64,000 bases of DNA, taken from assembly GCF_012163135.1 (NCBI RefSeq), contig NZ_JAAVUP010000002.1, forward strand, positions 930,001 through 994,000, given 5' to 3'. Position numbers and translations under genes: made by a program. Within the stretch, counting starts at the first letter, position 1, and each line of letters starts with the position of its first letter. This stretch comes from Neoroseomonas oryzicola. Its GTDB lineage: Bacteria > Pseudomonadota > Alphaproteobacteria > Acetobacterales > Acetobacteraceae. The notes beneath the pieces were generated by a model. It worked only from the letters and a program-made list of their open reading frames with translations. It ran no database searches and had not been told where the DNA came from. Shown in pieces: positions 1 through 7,286 of this stretch.

Positions 1-642
1 AAGGACCTGGTGGGGCTGAACCAGCTCGTCGCGCGGGTGCGCAAGATCGCTGATGGCGCGGCGTTGATGACCGAGACCTCGGTCAGCACCAAGGTGGTGA
101 GCGCGGTGTCGAACCTGCTCGCCAACACGCCGCTCGAGCAGGCGATGCACGAGAACATGCAGCGCCTGGGTCCCCCGCAGTTCGACGAGGATGACCGCGC
201 CTTCGCGCGCGAGATCCAGAAGACCCTGTCCGACGAGGACATCGCCGCCGCCTTCCGCCGCCATGGCCTGAAGGTCGAGCGCGACAAGGCGCTGTGCGAC
301 ATCATCGTCCCGCTGGATGCGCATGGCAGCGGGGGGGTCGGTTCGACCGACGTCGGCGACGTGTCCTGGGCGGTGCCGACGGTCCAGGCGCGCGGAGCGA
401 CCTATGCCATCGGCACGCCGGGCCATTCCTGGCAGCTGACGGCGCAGGGCAAGTCCGGCATCGCCCACAAGGGCCTGGTGCATGTCGCGAAGATCATGGC
501 CGGCACCGCGGTCGACGCCATCGTGAAGCCCGAGCTGCTGGACGCGGCCAAGGCCGACCACAAGGCGCGCACGGATGCGCACCCCTATGTGTGCCCGCTG
601 CCGCCCGACGTGAATCCGCCGATCAAGATGTCGGCGGACTGA
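1..642 (+). CDS. AbgB-like M20 amidohydrolase, C-terminal part (5' truncated)
   Basis: The frame is open from base 1, so about 213 C-terminal residues of a longer protein are present; an internal ATG at 10 is not a convincing start. The product resembles the C-terminal catalytic half of M20-family aminobenzoyl-glutamate hydrolase subunit B (AbgB)-type metallopeptidases, which cleave N-acyl amino acids in the cytoplasm. Visible hallmarks are 'STDVGDVSW' (about residue 115), 'GTPGHSWQ' with the late metal-ligand His, and 'IAHKG'. The family name is firm; the substrate is not. It converges on the ABC transporter operon to the right and ends just before a strong hairpin. Confidence 0.85.
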   Translation, partial: KDLVGLNQLVARVRKIADGAALMTETSVSTKVVSAVSNLLANTPLEQAMHENMQRLGPPQFDEDDRAFAREIQKTLSDEDIAAAFRRHGLKVERDKALCDIIVPLDAHGSGGVGSTDVGDVSWAVPTVQARGATYAIGTPGHSWQLTAQGKSGIAHKGLVHVAKIMAGTAVDAIVKPELLDAAKADHKARTDAHPYVCPLPPDVNPPIKMSAD

Positions 643-649
643 AGCCAAT

Positions 650-692
650 CTGCCGGCCCGCCCCGCCCCCGTCCCCTGGGGCGGGCCGGCAG
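650..692. terminator. Bidirectional hairpin between convergent genes
   Basis: A perfect 15-bp inverted repeat (650-664 and 678-692, starting CTGCCGGCCC) with a 13-nt loop lies exactly between the converging stops at 642 and 700. There is no T-run, so it may act with Rho or as a mRNA 3'-end stabiliser for both transcripts. Confidence 0.7.
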
Positions 693-699
693 GACGTCG

Positions 700-1902
700 T
701 CAGACGTCGGCCCCCTGGATCACATCCCCGAACCGTTCCCAATGCGCGCCGCTCCATTTCTGGAGCTGCATCTGGCGGATCGGATGGAAGTTGGTCGGGC
801 TGGTGCTGACCTTGATGCCGGGCAGCAGCAGCGGCACCTCGAGGTCGTGGATGTTCGCGACCTGGCGCATGATGTTCTCGCGCGAGAAGTCGCCCTCGCA
901 CTGGCGCAGCACCTGCATCAGCGTGAAGGAAACGTTGTAGGCGGTGGCATAGCCGCTGTCGGACATGTCCGCCTCGGGCAGGTATTTGCGCATGAATTCG
1001 CGCCAGGCCTGCATGTGCCGGTCGTCGTTCCAGACCGGGTCGGTGATGTCCTTCTGGTAGGCCGAGGTGATGATGCCGACCCCGCGCTCGGGTCCGGCCG
1101 GGCGCATCACCGCGGCGATCGAGATCGACACGTTGGACAGGAAGTGCATCGGCTGCCAGCCGATGTCATGGACCTTGCGGATGGTCTGGGCGGCGAATTT
1201 CGGCGTCGCGGCCGTGACCAGCACGTCTGCGCCGGTGCCGCGCAAGGAGACCACCTGCGAATCGATTGTGGGGTCCGTGACCTCGTAGGAGGCGGTGGTG
1301 ACCATCTGGTCGAAGCGCGCGCCGAGAACGTCCTTCACGCCGGTGACGTAGTCCTTGCCGAAGTCGTCGTTCTGGTAGAGCAGCGCGACCTTGGCGTTCG
1401 GCTTCTGCTCCAGCATCCACTTGGCGTAGATCTGCGCCTCCGTCCGGTAGGAGGGCTGCCAGCCGATGGTCCAGGGCGTGTCCTGGTAGTTGCCCCATTT
1501 GTCGGCGCCTGTCGCAAGGAACAGGTGCGGCACGCGGCGCTGGTTCACGTAGCGCACGATGGCGGAGTTGGACGGCGTGCCGAGGGTGTGGAACAGCAGC
1601 GCGACGCGATCCTGTTCGACCAGGCGGCGGGTCTGTTCGACGGCGCGGGGCGGGCTGTAGCCGTCGTCGTAGGTGATGAAGTTGATCTGCCGGCCGCCGA
1701 CCCCGCCCTGGTCGTTGATCATCTTGAAATAGGCTGCGTCGCCCCGCCCGATCACGCCATAGGCCGAGGCCGGGCCGCTATAGGGCATGAAGTTGCCGAT
1801 CTTGAGTTCCGTCGCGGTCACGCCGACGGTCACCGCGGCGCCGATCCTCGGCGCGGCCAGCATCGCCGCCGAGGCGGCGAGGAGAGTGCGACGCTGCATC
1901 AT
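700..1902 (-). CDS. Branched-chain amino acid-type ABC transporter substrate-binding protein
   Basis: 400-residue periplasmic binding protein of the Peripla_BP_6 / LivK family, the last gene of the liv-type operon. The start is a double ATG at 1902 preceded by GGAGGACCC. Residues 1-22 form a signal peptide with twin Arg (MMQRRTLLAASAAML...). The mature protein begins near 'TVGVTATELKIGNF' and contains the usual 'TYDDGYSPPRAVEQTRRLVEQ' region (split here as YDDGYSPPRA and VEQTRRLVEQ) and the 'ALLYQNDDFGKDY' strand of lobe 2. Such proteins bind branched-chain amino acids, amides or aromatic acids; the ligand cannot be told from sequence alone. It lies 26 bp downstream of livM on the same strand. 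Confidence 0.9.
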   Translation of the reverse strand: MMQRRTLLAASAAMLAAPRIGAAVTVGVTATELKIGNFMPYSGPASAYGVIGRGDAAYFKMINDQGGVGGRQINFITYDDGYSPPRAVEQTRRLVEQDRVALLFHTLGTPSNSAIVRYVNQRRVPHLFLATGADKWGNYQDTPWTIGWQPSYRTEAQIYAKWMLEQKPNAKVALLYQNDDFGKDYVTGVKDVLGARFDQMVTTASYEVTDPTIDSQVVSLRGTGADVLVTAATPKFAAQTIRKVHDIGWQPMHFLSNVSISIAAVMRPAGPERGVGIITSAYQKDITDPVWNDDRHMQAWREFMRKYLPEADMSDSGYATAYNVSFTLMQVLRQCEGDFSRENIMRQVANIHDLEVPLLLPGIKVSTSPTNFHPIRQMQLQKWSGAHWERFGDVIQGADV

Positions 1903-1928
1903 CTTGGGTCCTCCCTGGATGTCGTGGT

Positions 1929-2966
1929 TCAGCCCTCCGGGCGCCGCCGCAACAGGGCGCGGATCCGCTGGGGGAAGCCCGCGAAGCCTTGCGGCAGCAG
2001 GTAGAGAAAGAAGATCAGGATCACGCCGTAGATGACCCCGGGCGCGGCGCGCGAGATGGATTCCGCGAGGTTCGGGACGAACACGGCGAAGACCCCGCCG
2101 AACAGCGGCCCGACGATGGAGCCGACCCCGCCCACCACCAGGCCGACGAACAGCGTGATCGACAGTTCGACCGAGAAGCTGTCGGGGGCGACGAACTCGA
2201 TCGCGATCGCCGAGAGCGCGCCGGCAAGGCCGGTGATGCCGGCGCTGAGCGCGAAGGTGCGCGTCTTGATCCGGGCGATGTCCATGCCCATCGCCTCTGC
2301 GGCGATGGAATGGTCGCGGATCGCGCGCATCGCGCGCCCGATCCTGCTGTGCAGCAGGTTGTGCGCGAGAAGGAAGATCGCGACGGCGAAGGCCAGGACG
2401 ACCAGGTAGAGGAACTGGTCCGCATCGAGGCCGAGCCCCTCGGGCGCGTCCGGCTTGCTGATGAAGACGCCCTGCACGCCGCCGGTCCAGTCCTCGACGC
2501 CCTTGTATTTGAGGATCTGCGGCACCGCGACGGCGAGCGAGAAGGTGGTCAGCGCGAGATAAAGCCCGCCGAGGCGCAGCGCCGGGAAGCCGATGCCGAA
2601 GCCGAAGGCGGCGCAGATCAGGGCGGAGACCGGCAGCGTCTCCCACCACGGCAGGTCGAAATGCGACATCATGATCGCGGTGGCGTATGCGCCGACGGCG
2701 TAGAAGGCGCCGTGGCCGAGCGAGATCTGCCCGTTGAAACCGGTGACGATGTTCAGCCCGAGGATCGCGATGGCGAAGATCAGCGCGAGGGTGAGCTGGA
2801 AGAGCTGGTAGCTGCTGGCAAAGAGGGGCGGCAGCACCGCCGCGACGGCGACGAGGCCGAGCAGGCCCAGCAGCCGCAGTGGCCGCGCCGCGCTGCGTTC
2901 CGCGGCGCCGGCCGCCGGCAGCGCGATCCCTGTCCCGATCCGGTCGCGGCCTGCGTCCATGCTCAT
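1929..2966 (-). CDS. livM: Branched-chain amino acid-type ABC transporter permease LivM
   Basis: 345-residue inner-membrane permease of the BPD_transp_2 family. About 30 N-terminal residues are cytoplasmic, followed by roughly nine hydrophobic segments. The family motif 'GFNGQISLGHGAF' is at about residues 76-88, and the C-terminal 'LFVGLVVGGVGSIVGPLFGG' segment is typical of LivM. The start ATG at 2966 overlaps the livH stop by 4 bp, indicating translational coupling. It would form the channel with LivH, powered by LivF/LivG. The last residues (about 330-345) are Arg-rich and cytoplasmic. No defects seen. Confidence 0.92.
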   Translation of the reverse strand: MSMDAGRDRIGTGIALPAAGAAERSAARPLRLLGLLGLVAVAAVLPPLFASSYQLFQLTLALIFAIAILGLNIVTGFNGQISLGHGAFYAVGAYATAIMMSHFDLPWWETLPVSALICAAFGFGIGFPALRLGGLYLALTTFSLAVAVPQILKYKGVEDWTGGVQGVFISKPDAPEGLGLDADQFLYLVVLAFAVAIFLLAHNLLHSRIGRAMRAIRDHSIAAEAMGMDIARIKTRTFALSAGITGLAGALSAIAIEFVAPDSFSVELSITLFVGLVVGGVGSIVGPLFGGVFAVFVPNLAESISRAAPGVIYGVILIFFLYLLPQGFAGFPQRIRALLRRRPEG

Positions 2967-3835
2967 ACCCTGCTCTGCACGACGCGGCCGAACAGTCCCG
3001 TTGGCCGGACCAGCAGCACGCAGATGATGATGCCGAGCGCGAGCGTCAGCTTGAGCTCGGTGCCCACCAGGTAGGCGCCGCCCAGGTTCTCGATGATACC
3101 GACGAGGAAGCCGCCGAGGACTGCGCCGCCCGGGTTGTCGATCCCGCCCAGCAGCGCGCCGGCGAAGGCGTAGAGCAGGATGCCGAGCATCATGTTCGGC
3201 TCGAGGAAGACGACCGGGGCGATCATGATCCCCGCGATCGCGCCGATCGCCGCCGCGAGGCCCCAGCCGAGCGCAAGCATCCAGCCGACCCGGATGCCGA
3301 CCAGCCGGCTCGAGGAGGCGTTGAAGGCCGCCGCCCGCATCCCGAGGCCGAGTTTGGTGAAGCGGAAGAAGACATAGACCAGGCCGAGCACGACCAGCGT
3401 CACCGCCGTCGATCCGAGCTCATGTCCGGAGACCAGCCCGCCGAACAGCGGCGTGCCGGTGTCGAAGGGCGTGGGGAAGGCCTTGATCGTGTAGTCGAAG
3501 ATCCAGCCCATCGCGTTGCGGAACACCAGCAGCAGGCCGATGAAGACGCCGACATTCGCGAGCACCGACGCGTTCTGCATTGGACGCAGCATGATCCGCT
3601 CGATGAAGACGCCGATGCCGAAGGAGATCACCAGCGTGGCGAGGAAGGCCACCCAGTAGGGCAGACCGGCCTGGATCAGCGTCAGGGCGATGTAGGTCGA
3701 GAAGGTCGCCATCTCGCCCTGAGCGAAGTTCAGGTGGTGGGTCGACTGGTAGATCATGACCAAAGCGAGCGCGACCGAGGCGTAGATGCCCCCCGTGGCG
3801 ATGCCCGCGATCAGCTGGTGGGCGAGTCCCTGCAT
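2963..3835 (-). CDS. livH: Branched-chain amino acid-type ABC transporter permease LivH
   Basis: 290-residue inner-membrane permease, partner of LivM. The diagnostic 'LNFAQGEMATFSTY' motif occurs at about residues 35-48 and eight or so hydrophobic helices follow. 'GGIDNPGGAVLGG' near residue 230 is the conserved cytoplasmic loop that docks with the ATPases. The gene lies 9 bp downstream of livF and overlaps livM, so livG-F-H-M and the binding protein form one transcription unit. Confidence 0.92.
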   Translation of the reverse strand: MQGLAHQLIAGIATGGIYASVALALVMIYQSTHHLNFAQGEMATFSTYIALTLIQAGLPYWVAFLATLVISFGIGVFIERIMLRPMQNASVLANVGVFIGLLLVFRNAMGWIFDYTIKAFPTPFDTGTPLFGGLVSGHELGSTAVTLVVLGLVYVFFRFTKLGLGMRAAAFNASSSRLVGIRVGWMLALGWGLAAAIGAIAGIMIAPVVFLEPNMMLGILLYAFAGALLGGIDNPGGAVLGGFLVGIIENLGGAYLVGTELKLTLALGIIICVLLVRPTGLFGRVVQSRV

Positions 3836-3844
3836 GGCCTTCCC

Positions 3845-4555
3845 TCAGTAGCCGAGGTACGAGCGGCGGACCTGCTCGTCCTCGCGGATCTCGTGGGCGG
3901 GGCCCGAGACGACGATGCGCCCGGTCTCGAGCAGGTAGGCGCGGTCGGCGAAGTCGAGCGCGAGGTTCGCGTTCTGCTCCACGATCAGGATGCCGACGCC
4001 CTGTTCGGCGCGGACCTGGCGAAGGATCCCGAAAATGTCCTGCACGATCAGCGGCGCGAGGCCGAAGGAGGGCTCGTCGAGCAGCAGCAGCCGCGGGCGC
4101 AGCAGCAGTGCGCGGGCGATGGCGAGCATCTGCTGCTCGCCGCCCGAGAGCGTTCCGGCCTGTTGTCGCCAGCGCTGCTTGAGGCGCGGGAAATAGCCGA
4201 ACATCCGCTCGAAATCCGCGTGCACCTCCTTGTCCTGGCGGACGAAGGCGCCGAGGCGGAAATTCTCCTCGACCGTCAGTTCCATGAAGGTGCCGCGCCC
4301 GTCGGGGACATGCGCGACGCCGCGCCGGGCGATGTCCTCGGTCGGGCGGCCCTGGATGGGCTCGCCGGCGAGGCTGATGTCGCCCGAGGTGCGGACCATG
4401 CCGCAGACAGCGCGCAGCGTCGTCGTCTTGCCCGCGCCATTGGCGCCGAGCAGTGCTGTGACGCCGCCCGGGTCGACCACCAGGTCGATGCCGTGCAGCA
4501 CGCGCGTCTGGCCGTAGCCCGCATGGACATCGCGGAGTTCAAGCAGCGCGCTCAC
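3845..4555 (-). CDS. livF: Branched-chain amino acid-type ABC transporter ATPase LivF
   Basis: 236-residue cytoplasmic ATP-binding subunit. Walker A 'GANGAGKTT' is at residues 37-45, signature 'LSGGEQQ' at 136-142 and Walker B 'LLLLDEP' at 156-162; the switch His is in 'LIVEQNANLAL', where the usual His is replaced by Gln/Asn as is typical of LivF. The length matches the family. Its 5' end overlaps the end of livG by 17 bp. Confidence 0.93.
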   Translation of the reverse strand: MSALLELRDVHAGYGQTRVLHGIDLVVDPGGVTALLGANGAGKTTTLRAVCGMVRTSGDISLAGEPIQGRPTEDIARRGVAHVPDGRGTFMELTVEENFRLGAFVRQDKEVHADFERMFGYFPRLKQRWRQQAGTLSGGEQQMLAIARALLLRPRLLLLDEPSFGLAPLIVQDIFGILRQVRAEQGVGILIVEQNANLALDFADRAYLLETGRIVVSGPAHEIREDEQVRRSYLGY

Positions 4556-5327
4556 GCGGCGCCTCCCCGAGATAGGCGGCGATCACCTCGGCGTTCGTGC
4601 GGACCTCGAGCGGCGTGCCGTCGGCGATCTTTCGCCCGAAATCGAGCGCCACGACCTTGTCCGAGACATGCATGACCAGGTTCATGTGATGCTCGACGAG
4701 CAGGATCGACAGCGAGAACTCGGCGCGGATCCGCCGCAGCAGGTCGGCGAGGTCGTCGACCTCCCCGTGGTTCAGCCCGCCCGCGGGCTCGTCGAGCAGC
4801 AGCAGCCGGGGGCGGGATATCAGCGCGCGCGCGAGCTCGACCCGCTTCTGGGTGCCGAAGGGCAGCGAGGCGACCGGGATGTCGGCGACCGCCTCGAGGT
4901 CGAGCAGCGCGAGCAGTCGGCGCGCCTCGCCCGCGGTCGCGGCCGCTTCCCGCACCGCGCCCGGCAGCCGCAGCGCGCAGGCGAGGAAGCCGGCACGCCC
5001 GAGGTGATGCGCGCCCGCGAGCACGTTGTCGCGGACCGACAGGGATCGGAACAGCGCGAGGTTCTGGAAGGTGCGCCCGATGCCGAGTCCGGCCATGCGA
5101 TGGCGTGGCGCGCCCGTGATGCGCTGACCGTCGAAGCGGATCTCGCCCTCGTTCGGGCGATAGAATCCGCTGATGCAGTTGAAGAGCGTGGTCTTGCCGG
5201 CGCCGTTTGGCCCGATCAGGCCGCAGATCTGCCCGTCACCGACATCGAAGGAGACGCCGCCCACCGCGGTCACGCCGCCGAAGCGCACGACGATGTCGCG
5301 CACCTCGAGCAGGGCGGTCGCCGTCAC
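4539..5327 (-). CDS. livG: Branched-chain amino acid-type ABC transporter ATPase LivG
   Basis: ATP-binding subunit and first gene of the operon. I chose the GTG at 5327 (protein begins VTATALLEVRD, about 262 residues) because GGAGGG lies 8 nt upstream. An ATG at 5366 would add 13 Arg/Pro-rich residues with no ribosome-binding site. Walker A is 'GPNGAGKTTLF' and Walker B 'LLLLDEP'. The signature is the degenerate 'LPFGTQKRVELARAL' characteristic of LivG, and 'LVEHHMNLVM' carries the switch His. It pairs with LivF to energise LivHM. Confidence 0.9.
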   Translation of the reverse strand: MTATALLEVRDIVVRFGGVTAVGGVSFDVGDGQICGLIGPNGAGKTTLFNCISGFYRPNEGEIRFDGQRITGAPRHRMAGLGIGRTFQNLALFRSLSVRDNVLAGAHHLGRAGFLACALRLPGAVREAAATAGEARRLLALLDLEAVADIPVASLPFGTQKRVELARALISRPRLLLLDEPAGGLNHGEVDDLADLLRRIRAEFSLSILLVEHHMNLVMHVSDKVVALDFGRKIADGTPLEVRTNAEVIAAYLGEAPRERAA

Positions 5328-5473
5328 GCGGCGCGCCCTCCGAGGGGGGGCCACGACGGAACGCATGGCACAATGATTCGGACGAGAAACCTCGCCGATA
5401 CCCGCATGCTTCCTCCCCGCGGTCTTCGCCGCGGGCGACGCGGCGAGGCCGATCTTGGTTGGAGGGGATTGAA

Positions 5474-5501
5474 TGTCCTTGCGCCGGCCGGCGCAAGGAC
5501 A
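5474..5501. terminator. 28-bp perfect palindrome between DUF169 gene and livG
   Basis: A perfect palindrome (half-site TGTCCTTGCGCCGG) lies 22 bp after the DUF169 stop and about 147 bp before the livG start. No T-run follows in the minus direction. It could be a Rho-assisted terminator separating the two transcription units or a symmetric protein-binding site for the liv operon. A second 7-bp hairpin (CCCGCGG, 5416-5435) lies between it and livG. Confidence 0.5.
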
Positions 5502-5522
5502 AATGCATGCGTCTTGCCGTCG

Positions 5523-6335
5523 TCAGGTCTTGTCGGCGTAGGACTTCGCCATGCCTTCCGCCGGATCCGCCTGCGGGCCATAGGGCATGATCGGATAGCG
5601 CAGCCCGGCCTTGGACAGCCCAAGCAGCCCCTCGACCGCGATCGCGAGGTCGCCCGGCGGCAGCGCCATCAGCATCTCGTCATCCGCGACACCGCCGTAG
5701 CGGCGTTCGGCGTAGCAGGGGATCGAAAGCGAGGGCGCGCGGTCGCGCAGCGCGCGGCCCCAGGAATCGGCGCAAGCGCTTTCCCCGGTGATGGAGAATT
5801 CGAAGCGCTTGTAGTTCTTCCACTGCAGCCCGTTGACGAACAGGATCATCTGCGCCGGGTTCGCATAGAACAGGCAGATGTCGGGCGGATCGAGCCGCGC
5901 GCTGCGCAGCGGGGACACCACCAGGCCGGCGTAGCGCGGCGGGACGCGCGGCATCTCCGCCTGGTGCTTCTTCGCCGCCTCGCGATTCTCGAACCACACG
6001 CCTTCGAACTTGCGTCCCGAGAGGTAGAGCTCGGAGGGTTCGTTCAGCCCGATGACGCCGCCGCAGTTCGAGAAGCCCGGCACGTTGTCATGGGTGATGC
6101 CGAGGGTGAATCCGGCGATGCGCGCCTGGGTGACGAGCTGGCAGGTCGAGAACTTACGTCCCGCGGCGGGGCGGCGAAGGCCGGGGACCTTCGCCATCTC
6201 CTCATCGCTTTCGAACAGCTTCATGCCGATCGGCAGGGTGCGCAGGCGCAGCAGCTCGGTCAGCTGGCGCCCGAGATCGGCGACGGCCTTCCCGTCGAGC
6301 GGACGTGGTTCGGCGATGGGTGGCGCATCGTTCAT
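5523..6335 (-). CDS. DUF169 family protein
   Basis: 270-residue protein of the DUF169 (COG2043) family, whose biochemical role is unknown. The start ATG at 6335 is preceded by an excellent AGGAGG 7 nt upstream; the frame is open further 5' but without signals. Visible family features are an N-terminal 'LTELLRLRTLPIGMKLF', Cys-containing blocks 'KFSTCQLVTQAR', 'FSNCGGVIGL' and 'GESACADSW', and 'PCYAERRYGG' near residue 210. No signal peptide or membrane segment. It lies 67 bp downstream of the DUF6065-like gene on the same strand, so it is probably the third gene of the repeat-protein transcription unit. That grouping is inference. Confidence 0.8.
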   Translation of the reverse strand: MNDAPPIAEPRPLDGKAVADLGRQLTELLRLRTLPIGMKLFESDEEMAKVPGLRRPAAGRKFSTCQLVTQARIAGFTLGITHDNVPGFSNCGGVIGLNEPSELYLSGRKFEGVWFENREAAKKHQAEMPRVPPRYAGLVVSPLRSARLDPPDICLFYANPAQMILFVNGLQWKNYKRFEFSITGESACADSWGRALRDRAPSLSIPCYAERRYGGVADDEMLMALPPGDLAIAVEGLLGLSKAGLRYPIMPYGPQADPAEGMAKSYADKT

Positions 6336-6402
6336 GGGCGATCCTCCTCGGTCTTGGCCGGGATGATGCGCCCTTGCGCGACGAAGTCCAGGAAGGGGCC
6401 GG

Positions 6403-7215
6403 TCAGCCGGCCTCGTTCGCCTCACGCGCCGCGGCCATGGCGGCGAAGGGGCAGCCGGCATTGCGCCGCGCACGGCGCACATCGGCGGCGTAGCGGCCGG
6501 CCTGGTGTTCCTCGGCGTTCGCCGGGATCACCACGCTTTCGCGATAGGCGTCCCATTCCGCTTCGCCCCACTGCGTGAAGGCGTCGGAGACGGTCGCGGA
6601 ATTCAGGATCGGATCAGCATAGGCGAATTGCGGGATCGGGATCACCTGCAGGATCGGACGCAGCTGGTTGATCTCGATCGGCGTGTCGGTGCGGGTGATG
6701 CGGATGTTGGTGAAGAGCGGCCCGAACCACTTGTCGAATTCGACGATGCCTTCGAACTGCTCATAGGCGGCGGGGCGCGGCAGGTTGACCGGCGAGCGCG
6801 TCAGCACCGACCAGCCAGGCGCGGTGCGCACGAAGAGCCCGGTCCACATCTGCACCACGCCGGCTTCCGGCAGGCCGGTGAGGAAGGGCGGCGAGTAGCC
6901 GCGGATGTCCTCGGGGACTTCCTCGTCAAAGCGGGCGCGGAAATGGGGGTACTGCACGGCGCCGAGGCCGAGGGGCATCCACTCGTTCTCAAGCTCGTCG
7001 CAGGTCCAGAGCACTTCGTGCCCGTCCCACATCAGCGAGAAGTTGAGCGGGGAGGTGATGTGCCACCCGTAGCCGGTGGCCGTCGTGACCGCGTCGCAGA
7101 AGCGATAGGCGCGGGTGGGAAGCCCGCCGAGGCCCGACCTGTCTGCCCGCGTCGGCGCCGGGATCCCGGGGATCAGGCGGTGGAAGGCAACGACGGGGGT
7201 ACGGTCCTGGGTCAT
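6403..7215 (-). CDS. DUF6065-like protein downstream of the repeat-protein gene
   Basis: 270-residue soluble protein, no signal peptide. The blocks 'TATGYGWHITSPLNFSLMW' (residues about 44-62), 'GWSVLTRSPVNLPRP' (about 134-148), 'FEGIVEFDKWFGPLF' and a following 'NIRITRTDTPIEI' resemble the uncharacterised DUF6065 family as I remember it; a profile search is needed to confirm. The C-terminal 50 residues are charged and Ala-rich. ATG at 7215 with AGGA 9 nt upstream. It starts 71 bp after the repeat-protein stop, with a stem-loop in between. Position makes it a candidate partner or modifier of the repeat protein, but no catalytic motif was recognised. Confidence 0.65.
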   Translation of the reverse strand: MTQDRTPVVAFHRLIPGIPAPTRADRSGLGGLPTRAYRFCDAVTTATGYGWHITSPLNFSLMWDGHEVLWTCDELENEWMPLGLGAVQYPHFRARFDEEVPEDIRGYSPPFLTGLPEAGVVQMWTGLFVRTAPGWSVLTRSPVNLPRPAAYEQFEGIVEFDKWFGPLFTNIRITRTDTPIEINQLRPILQVIPIPQFAYADPILNSATVSDAFTQWGEAEWDAYRESVVIPANAEEHQAGRYAADVRRARRNAGCPFAAMAAAREANEAG

Positions 7216-7252
7216 TCTCGAGTCCTGGAGGCGACGCGGATCCTACAAGGGC

Positions 7253-7275
7253 GGGGGCTCCGCGGGGGAGCCCCC
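7253..7275 (-). terminator. Stem-loop in the spacer after the repeat-protein gene
   Basis: A 9-bp perfect stem (GGGGGCTCC at 7253-7261 with GGAGCCCCC at 7267-7275) and a 5-nt loop lie 11 bp past the repeat-protein stop. On the minus strand no T-run follows. It could be an attenuator or an mRNA-stabilising hairpin giving more repeat protein than downstream gene product. Confidence 0.55.
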
Positions 7276-7286
7276 TGCGCCGAGGA

